Of a stretch of DNA of 37,795 nt, positions 26,450-32,712 are shown in pieces. Made by a program: the position numbers and the translations under genes. Origin of the DNA: Alphaproteobacteria bacterium (GTDB taxonomy: Bacteria > Pseudomonadota > Alphaproteobacteria > Paracaedibacterales > VGCI01). The notes beneath the pieces were generated by a model. It had not been told where the DNA came from and made no database searches. It saw nothing but the letters and a program-made list of their open reading frames with translations. Location of the stretch: positions 1 through 37,795 of the forward strand of contig JAIESE010000024.1 in assembly GCA_019746225.1 (NCBI GenBank). The letters are read 5' to 3'. The first letter of the stretch is position 1. Each line of letters starts with the position of its first letter.

Positions 26450-26486
26450 TTGACAGAAATCAGATTGATCTCTATACAAAATAGAG
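26450..26486 (+). promoter_or_regulatory. Strong promoter with inverted repeat on the -10
   Basis: TTGACA (26450-26455), exactly 17 bases, then TATACA (26473-26478) makes a near-consensus sigma-70 promoter for the gene at 26520. CTCTAT (26470-26475) and ATAGAG (26481-26486) form an inverted repeat over the -10 box, as an operator would. Confidence 0.65.
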
Positions 26487-26519
26487 TCTTATACGCAATG
26501 AATTTCCCTGGTTAAAATT

Positions 26520-27101
26520 ATGAATATTATAAAAACAATACCTCTTTCTTTCTATATGAGCCTTATCAGCGTCACAACGACCATGGCTGCGGATGAGACC
26601 CATCACGCTATGAACGACCCTGCTATTGTCTCCTTTCTTAGGTCCTCATCTATGAATGGGCTGCAACCTAATCCATCAGAGGGTTCCGAACAAATACCTG
26701 GCTGCGCTTGTACGGATAAACAAACCGTTAGAGGACTCCAAAAAGACTTATTTGCCAGCAAAGCTGAAAATCTTGACATGAAAATGGAATATGAGACGCG
26801 TCTCGAGGGTCAACGTGAGCTTATCTCACAACAATTCTATGTGACTTTTCAGAGTCAAGCCCTGATTGTCCAACAGGAAGCAATCATAGATTCTCTCCAG
26901 AAGCAGAACTCTGAATTATCCCTCGAACTGGCCACCGTAAAGAAAAACTCTCAAGAAACAAATGGCACACTCTGTCGGGTTCTTAATCAGAAAAACGAAG
27001 ACTTAAGGCGCATTGATGATCTATTAAAGGAAGCGCCCGGCATCGATCCAGCTCTCCTCGCTCAAATTATGAATATCATTCGAGGCGAATCTCAGGAATA
27101 A
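26520..27101 (+). CDS. Exported coiled-coil protein with CxC motif
   Basis: I do not recognise this 193-aa protein. A signal peptide ends at about residue 24 (TTMAADE). A flexible Ser/Asn/Pro-rich part follows, then a CAC motif (62-64). Residues 68-170 are mostly helical and coiled-coil-like (ESRL/LISQQ/LIVQQEAIIDSLQKQNSELSLELATVKK). A third Cys is at 152. It has its own near-consensus promoter. Its last ten bases overlap the convergent lpxB 3' end. With the two genes before it, it forms a group of exported helical proteins of unknown role. Confidence 0.7.
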   Translation: MNIIKTIPLSFYMSLISVTTTMAADETHHAMNDPAIVSFLRSSSMNGLQPNPSEGSEQIPGCACTDKQTVRGLQKDLFASKAENLDMKMEYETRLEGQRELISQQFYVTFQSQALIVQQEAIIDSLQKQNSELSLELATVKKNSQETNGTLCRVLNQKNEDLRRIDDLLKEAPGIDPALLAQIMNIIRGESQE

Positions 27102-28273
27102 ACCCCCATGATCCAACAGAGCTGGCGAGCGGCAAAGATACTTGGTGTATATTGAGCCAAGGGAGGATTGAGCTTTTTCACAGCCTCATGCATGTTCTTA
27201 ATCATAAGATCCCGCTCAAGATGGTGGACATCCCCAATTTTGTCTTTTGACACCAGGCCTTCTAAGACAGCGGCTAGGTTCTCAGGCGTACATTCTTTTT
27301 GAAGTCGCTCGGGCACAACTTCTTGACCCATGAGCAAGTTCACGAGGCACGCATATTTTATCCGCACCATCCGCCGCAACAAAAAGTGTGTAATCGGATT
27401 GATCTTGTAGGCAATCACCATGGGTACTCCCGCAGCTGCAAGCTCAAGAGAGACAGTGCCGCTGGCCGCAAGGGCGGCTTGGCTTTCTTGATAAGCTGCA
27501 AACTTCTCGAAAGGGGTTGTTACAATGGTTGCGGGAAGGGTGAATTGCTTTTGAATTTGGTCTCTCAAATGCGGCAAGGTTGGAATCACAATGTGGAGGT
27601 CAGGAATTTTCTCTTGAAGTAATCGGGTCGTTTCCTCAAAAACGGGCAATAACCGTGATATCTCCCCCCGACGACTGCCCGGCAAAAGGGTTAAAATGGG
27701 AACAGTTGGCGGAATATTGTGACGCTCCCGAAAGGTAGAATCCTTCAAATGATCTAAACCAAGCTCCACCACAGGATGCCCCACAAATGTGGTTGGCAAT
27801 CCTTCTTTTAAGAAGTATCCCGGCTCAAAAGGAAAAAGAACCATTAAATGATCTAAGAATTCAGCCACAGCCCGCGCCCGACCCGGTCGCCAAGCCCATA
27901 CCGAGGGAGCCACATAATGGACCAAATGAATGCCATGATTGCGCCGCTTTAACGCCCTGCCAACCCGAAAGTTAAACCCTGGGGAATCGATGGTCACTAC
28001 AATATCGGGAGCCAGTTTTAGAATCGTCGCCACGGTTTCTGTTACGCGCCGATAGATCCGTCTTATGTGAGGAATAATTTCGGCCAGCCCCATAATGGAC
28101 AGCTCTTCAATGGGAAATAAAGACTTGAGCCCTTCCGCTGTCATGAGAGGACCGCCGATGCCAACAAAGGTAACGTGGTCGCCGAGTTGGCCTCTTAAAG
28201 CTTTCATCAACTGACTTCCTAAGAAATCGCCAGATGGCTCGCCAGCAGAGAGGAAAACCGTATATTTTTTCAT
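27092..28273 (-). CDS. lpxB: Lipid-A-disaccharide synthase
   Basis: LpxB joins UDP-2,3-diacylglucosamine and lipid X into the lipid A disaccharide at the inner membrane. The 393-aa GT-B glycosyltransferase has SAGEPSGDFLGSQLMKAL at the N-terminus, FVGIGGPLM, HYVAPSVWAWRPGRA, FVGHPVVE, LLPGSRRGEISRLLPVF and SGTVSLELAAAGVPMVIAYK, all hallmark blocks. Its ATG overlaps the lpxI TGA stop by four bases (ATGA). It is the last gene of lpxA-lpxI-lpxB and converges on the exported-protein gene with a 10-bp overlap. Confidence 0.97.
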   Translation of the reverse strand: MKKYTVFLSAGEPSGDFLGSQLMKALRGQLGDHVTFVGIGGPLMTAEGLKSLFPIEELSIMGLAEIIPHIRRIYRRVTETVATILKLAPDIVVTIDSPGFNFRVGRALKRRNHGIHLVHYVAPSVWAWRPGRARAVAEFLDHLMVLFPFEPGYFLKEGLPTTFVGHPVVELGLDHLKDSTFRERHNIPPTVPILTLLPGSRRGEISRLLPVFEETTRLLQEKIPDLHIVIPTLPHLRDQIQKQFTLPATIVTTPFEKFAAYQESQAALAASGTVSLELAAAGVPMVIAYKINPITHFLLRRMVRIKYACLVNLLMGQEVVPERLQKECTPENLAAVLEGLVSKDKIGDVHHLERDLMIKNMHEAVKKLNPPLAQYTPSIFAARQLCWIMGVYS

Positions 28274-29127
28274 GCCGCACCAACACCTACAAGGAAAAGG
28301 CCCGCCTCATCTGCAGCCGCAATAACGGCATGTCTATCCAATATTTGGGTGGCTCCAGCCTCAATAGCAATTCCGACCAACCCGGCAGCCTTGGCTTGAT
28401 GAACCGTCGACACGCCGATTGTGGGAAGATCTACCGCACGGCTCTGTTGGGGTTTGGCCATTTTGACCAACACGCCCCCGGGACCATCTCGTCGTAATGT
28501 GCCACACCGGGCCAGAAGGCTTTCCGTTCCTTCAATGGCTTCTACCCCAAGAACGAGGCCTTGTTGAACGACGACCGCCTGCCCGATATCTCCAGAGCCC
28601 AAAAGACGCGCAACATCCCTTCCCTGTGAGATGTCTTTCCAATCGGTTTTTCCAGGCTGATGACGACCCATGACCCCTTCTGGCGCCAGTAAGTCATCCA
28701 GGATATCTGTCGCACTGATCACGTCAATTCCTTCGGCTTTCAAGAGACCCATAATGCTGGTGAGCAGTCCATCATCTCCCGAACTTTTCATCCCAATTTT
28801 GGCAAGTCCCAATTTCGCGAACCATTGAGTTCCTTTCCAATCCAACTTTATTTCAGACCACGAGGGGCGATTCATAGCGCCTGCCATGACAATGTGGGTC
28901 ACCTTATGGGCTTTCAAATATTTTAGGGTTTTTCCGACCGCGCCAAAGTGTGTCCAAAGATGGCCCTCAACAAGCTTTTCTTGTTGAGTTACAAATTCAG
29001 GATCCGTTTGTCCTTCAAAAGCAATGAGGTGGAGAGGCTGTGCCTGTTCATGACAGTGGGCTATGATTTTGAGGGGAAGCTCCCCCCGTCCTGCAAAGAG
29101 ACCAATGACTTGGGTCACCTGGATCAC
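28270..29127 (-). CDS. lpxI: UDP-2,3-diacylglucosamine pyrophosphatase LpxI
   Basis: LpxI (formerly DUF1009) hydrolyses UDP-2,3-diacylglucosamine to lipid X, replacing LpxH in alphaproteobacteria. The 285-aa protein shows GLFAGRGELPL at the N-terminus, HIVMAGAMNRPSW, SSGDDGLLTSIMGLLKAEGIDVISATDIL, QQGLVLGVEAIEGTESLLARC and KMAKPQQSRAVDLPTIGVSTV, the family's typical blocks. The start is GTG, overlapping the lpxA stop (GTGA), and the end overlaps lpxB. Lying between lpxA and lpxB it completes the order of reactions. No fabZ or lpxD is seen upstream, unlike many relatives. Confidence 0.93.
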   Translation of the reverse strand: MIQVTQVIGLFAGRGELPLKIIAHCHEQAQPLHLIAFEGQTDPEFVTQQEKLVEGHLWTHFGAVGKTLKYLKAHKVTHIVMAGAMNRPSWSEIKLDWKGTQWFAKLGLAKIGMKSSGDDGLLTSIMGLLKAEGIDVISATDILDDLLAPEGVMGRHQPGKTDWKDISQGRDVARLLGSGDIGQAVVVQQGLVLGVEAIEGTESLLARCGTLRRDGPGGVLVKMAKPQQSRAVDLPTIGVSTVHQAKAAGLVGIAIEAGATQILDRHAVIAAADEAGLFLVGVGAA

Positions 29128-29924
29128 CCCGCAAGAGATTCAGGCAAACAAAGGGGCCGCGGAGACTCTGTTCGAATGAACCCAATCATCTGCATAACGT
29201 CCCCATTTTGAGCATGTTTTTCAGCTACAGCATCAACGCGATCCGCCAAAGGTTGATCAGATACCTCAAACAAGTCCTGATAGGCACTGCGCAATGACTG
29301 AATCGATTGGCTAGAAAAACCACGTCGTTTAAGACCGATGAGGTTTAATCCAGACAAATGAGCGCGTTCGCCTTTAACGTGTCCATAAGGAATCACATCG
29401 TGCTCAACACCTGACATACCGCCAATAATCGCATGGGCACCGATCCTCACAAACTGATGAACCGCGGATAAGCCGCCAATGATGACATGATCTTCAACAT
29501 GAACATGACCACCCAAAGTGGCCCCATTGGCCATAATCACGTGATTCCCGATATGACAATCGTGCGCAACGTGGGAGGCCACCATAAATAAATTGTGATC
29601 ACCAATTTTTGTAACCATGCCGCCGCCTGCGGTGCCAGGCTGTAAGGTGACATATTCACGAATTTTATTGTTGTCGCCGATGATAAGTTCGGAGGGCTCG
29701 CTCGCATATTTTAAATCTTGCGGCGGATGACCAATAGACGCAAACGGATAAACAATCGTATTCGCCCCAATCTTGGTGCGCCCGGCAATCGTGACATGGG
29801 AAATAAGCGTCACCTCATCACCTAGAACGACATCTGGACCGATACAACAAAAGGGACCAACGGTCACATTTTTACCAAGCTGAGCCTTCGGGTCAATCAA
29901 CGCGGTTGGGTGAATTTGTGTCAT
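29124..29924 (-). CDS. lpxA: UDP-N-acetylglucosamine acyltransferase
   Basis: LpxA adds the 3-hydroxyacyl chain to UDP-GlcNAc, the first step of lipid A synthesis. The 266-aa protein is a left-handed beta helix with many hexapeptide repeats. VASHVAHDCHIGNHVIMAN contains the catalytic His, and GLNLIGLKRRGFSSQSIQSLRSAY is the typical C-terminal helical part. The start at 29924 (MTQIHPTALIDPKA) is the family N-terminus; the longer frame to 30017 adds atypical residues. It is the first gene of the lpxA-lpxI-lpxB unit. Confidence 0.96.
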   Translation of the reverse strand: MTQIHPTALIDPKAQLGKNVTVGPFCCIGPDVVLGDEVTLISHVTIAGRTKIGANTIVYPFASIGHPPQDLKYASEPSELIIGDNNKIREYVTLQPGTAGGGMVTKIGDHNLFMVASHVAHDCHIGNHVIMANGATLGGHVHVEDHVIIGGLSAVHQFVRIGAHAIIGGMSGVEHDVIPYGHVKGERAHLSGLNLIGLKRRGFSSQSIQSLRSAYQDLFEVSDQPLADRVDAVAEKHAQNGDVMQMIGFIRTESPRPLCLPESLAG

Positions 29925-30067
29925 CTCTAAAATTCCCAATATAAAAGCCAATAAACAAGTATGGCGACGATTTCGTTTCCTTAAGAATAGGATGGAACAG
30001 TTAGACCATAAGGGCAAACACTAGAATGTTACAAAGTGTTACTCGGGAAGGTATGTTACAGGGACTT

Positions 30068-30322
30068 TCACCCTTTTGAAATTTGGATCGCAAGCGCTTT
30101 TGCGGATTCAGGGTCATCAAACGATTGGACAAGACGGGATTTTTCTTTATTTAATACAGGATCCCACTCATAGAGCCATACCTCATACCCTGCAGATCCT
30201 CCTCTGATGGATTTATAAACCCGTGCTGAGACCCATAAGGTATTGTTGGGAATATCCGCGACTTCGAAAAGATTCTCTTGATCCGAATCAAACAAAAGGT
30301 TGGAAGCGAGGCGAAGAGGCAT
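30068..30322 (-). CDS. Small conserved-looking hypothetical protein
   Basis: This 84-aa cytoplasmic protein (MPLRLASNLLFDSDQENLFE...) alternates strands and charged turns (TLWVSARVYKS, YEVWLYEWDP, LVQSFDDPESAKALAIQISKG). The composition is that of a folded soluble domain, but I recognise no family. An in-frame ATG at 30373 would extend it into the start region of the divergent LuxR-like gene, so 30322 is preferred. There is no obvious strong ribosome site. It lies upstream of lpxA on the same strand with a 143-bp gap, and is divergent from the gene at 30383. Confidence 0.55.
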   Translation of the reverse strand: MPLRLASNLLFDSDQENLFEVADIPNNTLWVSARVYKSIRGGSAGYEVWLYEWDPVLNKEKSRLVQSFDDPESAKALAIQISKG

Positions 30323-30382
30323 CGGAATCTTTCTTCTTAAAATTATCCTTAAACTGGCGTAATATACGCACAATAACGTAAA

Positions 30383-31057
30383 ATGAGTGGTAAAACAAAC
30401 ACCATGAATCTAACCCTTTTAGAATTTGCACAAAAATGTCTCGTCGATGTCGACCATGACTATTTTTCCTACGTTGAGACAAGCGGCGAAAAGTTCACCC
30501 TTGTCACAACCTATCCAATCGAATGGCAAGAACGATACCTTTCACAAAATTATCAAGCCCATGACTATGGTCTTTTAAAAAGCTCTTTCCTTCCCTTTGC
30601 CTGGGGAGAGAAAATCTCGCGGGACGCAAGCCCTCTCCAACACCAGATCTTTAAAGAAGCTCAAGATTTAAGAATTTTCAAAGGGATCACCGCTCCCTTC
30701 TCTTCACCGGCTGCTCCGGGGGTGATCAGCATTGCCTTTAATAAGGGGGGTAAATTCACCAAATCTGAAATTTTGACTCTGACCTCTGATCTTCTCTTTT
30801 CTACACAGCTGATCAGGTCTTATGCCCACCTCCTTGAGCATCCAGAAGACACTAAAGAAGACGCCCTCACCCTCATCAATGAAGTCGCTACCTGGCAAAA
30901 AGACCGAAGAGTACAAAGAAAAAATTATGAGGCCACCCTTGGTGAAGCTTTGAGTGATATTCGAGCCGCTCAAATGTTCATCTCCCATCATGAAACAAAG
31001 GAGTTGGGTCTGGAGGCCTTGCGCAGAGTTTATAAGGATATAGAAAGGCTGGCCTAA
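30383..31057 (+). CDS. LuxR-type autoinducer-binding-domain protein without HTH
   Basis: This 224-aa protein carries the LuxR/TraR acyl-homoserine-lactone pocket pattern in residues 10-140: YPIEW (44-48), Tyr52, Asp61 in HDYG, FAW (Trp74) and GITAPFSSPA (Gly101). Relative to TraR these match W57, Y61, D70, W85 and G113; the Pro after the Asp reads Tyr. LuxR regulators then have a C-terminal helix-turn-helix. Here residues 140-224 are instead a charged helical tail with no LuxR HTH signature (none of the LTxRExExL pattern). It may sense a lactone-like ligand without binding DNA. The TAA stop overlaps the ATG of the RadC-like gene (TAATG). The start could also be 30404. Confidence 0.75.
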   Translation: MSGKTNTMNLTLLEFAQKCLVDVDHDYFSYVETSGEKFTLVTTYPIEWQERYLSQNYQAHDYGLLKSSFLPFAWGEKISRDASPLQHQIFKEAQDLRIFKGITAPFSSPAAPGVISIAFNKGGKFTKSEILTLTSDLLFSTQLIRSYAHLLEHPEDTKEDALTLINEVATWQKDRRVQRKNYEATLGEALSDIRAAQMFISHHETKELGLEALRRVYKDIERLA

Positions 31058-31686
31058 TGCCCTCCCCTCAACCTTTGGGTTATCGACTCAACCTATCAGA
31101 CCAGGAGCTCCTCAAACAGTTGCTCCTGACCTTAAGAATAAAGGGGGATGTTGAAGTGATTTCTTTAAGCGCGATTCAAACCTTTGGCAGCCTCTTGGAA
31201 GTACTTCGCCAAAACCCCACAGACCTCAAGAAAATCAAAGGGCTTACGCCTTCAACCATCCACCGTCTTAAGGTCATTTACTCGGTGTTTCGGGAGATCA
31301 TCAAACCAGATGTTTATCCCACAAACACTGATGACCCGTTTGAAGGTCTCTCCTTCTTTAGACTCACCGCCCCCCAGTTTGATGGAGAAGCGATACGCCT
31401 CCTTTACTTGAACGAGGATCATGGGATTTTAAAAGACTTCATTTACAAGAAAGGGTCCGGGAACCATGTCCAATTTTATGCGCGGGAACTTGTCAAAGAG
31501 ATTCTCGGCGCCGGCATCTCCAACGTTGTCCTCATTCATCACAAAGAGGGTTCTGTCAAGCCTTCCCCCAAAGACAAAGCTCAATTTGTGGCGTTTGGCA
31601 CTAGCCTGAAAACCCTCGATATCAAGCTTGTCGACTATCTGATCATGACAAAAGATGCGGCTTTCTCTTTGTGTCGCAACCAATAA
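31057..31686 (+). CDS. RadC/JAB-domain-like protein with altered metal motif
   Basis: This 209-aa protein follows the RadC layout. The N-terminal helix-hairpin-helix-like part (LSDQELLKQLL...FGSLLEVLRQNPTDLKKIKGLTPSTIHRLKVI) is followed by a JAB domain (RLLYLNEDHGILKDFIYKKG...VKEILGAGISNVVLIHHKEGSVKPSPKDK...LDIKLVDYLIM). The JAMM zinc motif HxHx7SxxD reads I160-H161-H162, seven residues, S170, P-K, D173: the first His is Ile. The HNHPSG core is also lost. Metalloprotease-like activity is therefore doubtful. Translation is coupled to the LuxR-like gene by a 1-base overlap. RadC proteins are often tied to mobile DNA; function here is unknown. Confidence 0.75.
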   Translation: MPSPQPLGYRLNLSDQELLKQLLLTLRIKGDVEVISLSAIQTFGSLLEVLRQNPTDLKKIKGLTPSTIHRLKVIYSVFREIIKPDVYPTNTDDPFEGLSFFRLTAPQFDGEAIRLLYLNEDHGILKDFIYKKGSGNHVQFYARELVKEILGAGISNVVLIHHKEGSVKPSPKDKAQFVAFGTSLKTLDIKLVDYLIMTKDAAFSLCRNQ

Positions 31687-31752
31687 GTCCAGTTTTTGCA
31701 CGATGATCATGAAGCAATTGTAGGGGATTCGATTCGCTGTCTCAATTTTCAC

Positions 31753-31781
31753 TTGCATGTAAGACCCAGATCCGCTAGTTT
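31753..31781 (+). promoter_or_regulatory. Weak promoter for tRNA-Arg
   Basis: TTGCAT (31753-31758), 17 bases, then TAGTTT (31776-31781) lie ten bases ahead of the tRNA. The match to consensus is weak; the position is right. Confidence 0.3.
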
Positions 31782-31791
31782 TTGAAGCGTT

Positions 31792-31868
31792 GCGCCCGTA
31801 GCTCAATTGGATAGAGCATCAGACTACGAATCTGGAGGTTAGGAGTTCGACTCTCTTCGGGCGCGCCA
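31792..31868 (+). tRNA. tRNA-Arg (anticodon ACG)
   Basis: The sequence folds as a full cloverleaf. The acceptor GCGCCCG pairs with CGGGCGC. The D arm is GCTCAATTGGATAGAGC. The anticodon stem CAGA/TCTG encloses loop CTACGAA with anticodon ACG (read as ICG). The T arm contains GTTCGACTC. The discriminator base is G, with an encoded CCA at 31866-31868. A GC-rich palindromic element begins two bases downstream. Confidence 0.96.
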
Positions 31869-31869
31869 C

Positions 31870-31928
31870 CCGCCGTCTCGCGGAACGCGCTAAGGCGTGG
31901 TGTCACGCCGGAGCTTTAGCGAAGGCGG
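31870..31928. repeat. GC-rich nested palindromic element after tRNA-Arg
   Basis: Nested inverted segments make a long imperfect hairpin: outer CCGCC (31870-31874) with GGCGG (31924-31928), CGCTAA (31888-31893) with TTAGCG (31916-31921), and inner GGCGTG (31894-31899) with CACGCC (31904-31909) around loop GTGT. It is much richer in GC than its surroundings and has no T-run. It looks like a dispersed palindromic repeat rather than a terminator; no second copy was noticed in this window. Confidence 0.6.
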
Positions 31929-32068
31929 ACTGTCATCTCAAATAAATTACCATCATATTGTCACCAGAAGGATGCAACTCTTATCAAATATTGAAATGCC
32001 TTCCTGCCTTTGTTATTAAGACCTAATCAAATTCAAAAATCCATAAATCAATGTGCAGAGGAAATATT

Positions 32069-32533
32069 ATGAAAAAAATCCAAAAAATCATTCTCTTAAC
32101 TGGACTTGTCGCGCTAACCACGCCTATGGCGTCTTTTACAATGGAATTCCAGAACCCTGACGTTGCTGTTAGACCGATAAGATGGTGTGACTTAATGCCT
32201 TTTCGTCAGCATCTCGAAGAAAAAATTGTTAAGTTTAGTACAGAAAATCAAGGATCCCTTGAAAGACGAAAAACGCCGATAGACAATATTGTCGAATCAG
32301 TACGAGGAAAGAATGATGAATTAGCCAGGCATCATTTTGAAGCCTATGTAGAGGAATTCACCTCTGAAGATGCGTTTATTCTCATGATGAAAGAAGCTCT
32401 TTTTTCCTACCCAAGAGATTATGACATCCAAAATCAGGATGACGATACAGTAAAAGACGCGGTTCTGAGATTTCGGTTGGAAAACGTTCTTATCGAATAT
32501 GAAGTGGGTGCTGATTTTAGAAAAATAAAATAG
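32069..32533 (+). CDS. Small exported protein of unknown function
   Basis: This 154-aa protein has a signal peptide (MKKIQKIILLTGLVALTTPMASF, 1-23). The mature part is acidic and helical, with one Cys (in RWCDLMPF), and no family I recognise. The ATG at 32069 has AGAGGAAAT ahead and gives the clean signal peptide; the in-frame ATG at 32051 is less likely. It lies between tRNA-Arg and ftsH, where relatives often have tilS. It is a further example of the small exported proteins scattered through this window. Confidence 0.7.
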   Translation: MKKIQKIILLTGLVALTTPMASFTMEFQNPDVAVRPIRWCDLMPFRQHLEEKIVKFSTENQGSLERRKTPIDNIVESVRGKNDELARHHFEAYVEEFTSEDAFILMMKEALFSYPRDYDIQNQDDDTVKDAVLRFRLENVLIEYEVGADFRKIK

Positions 32534-32621
32534 ACTGTTGAGGATCAATGTGCAGGACTAGGACACAACCCAAATTGCCCTTGTGCATTTGTTTTTTCTT
32601 GCTTTTGTTACTTTATGGTTC

Positions 32622-32653
32622 CCTCCAAGGGGAGGCCTATGCTATATAATAGG
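32622..32653 (+). promoter_or_regulatory. Two adjacent inverted repeats ahead of ftsH
   Basis: CCTCC/GGAGG (32622-32626 and 32631-32635, 4-base loop) is followed directly by CCTAT/ATAGG (32636-32640 and 32649-32653, 8-base loop). A TATAAT box (32645-32650) lies in the second. It may be promoter with operator for ftsH; no good -35 is seen. Confidence 0.35.
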
Positions 32654-32712
32654 TAAAAGATATTGTCCCATCGAAGACTTGGGTATCTTAATCTGGGTAG
32701 AGGAATTTTTAA

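Noticed and set aside
29925..30017. Longer N-terminus for lpxA.
   Set aside because: The basic, hydrophobic extension is absent from LpxA proteins, and the ATG at 29924 gives the usual 266 aa.
31792..31928. An integrated element with its attachment site at tRNA-Arg.
   Set aside because: No integrase gene and no repeated copy of the tRNA 3' end is seen in the window, so only the palindrome is reported.
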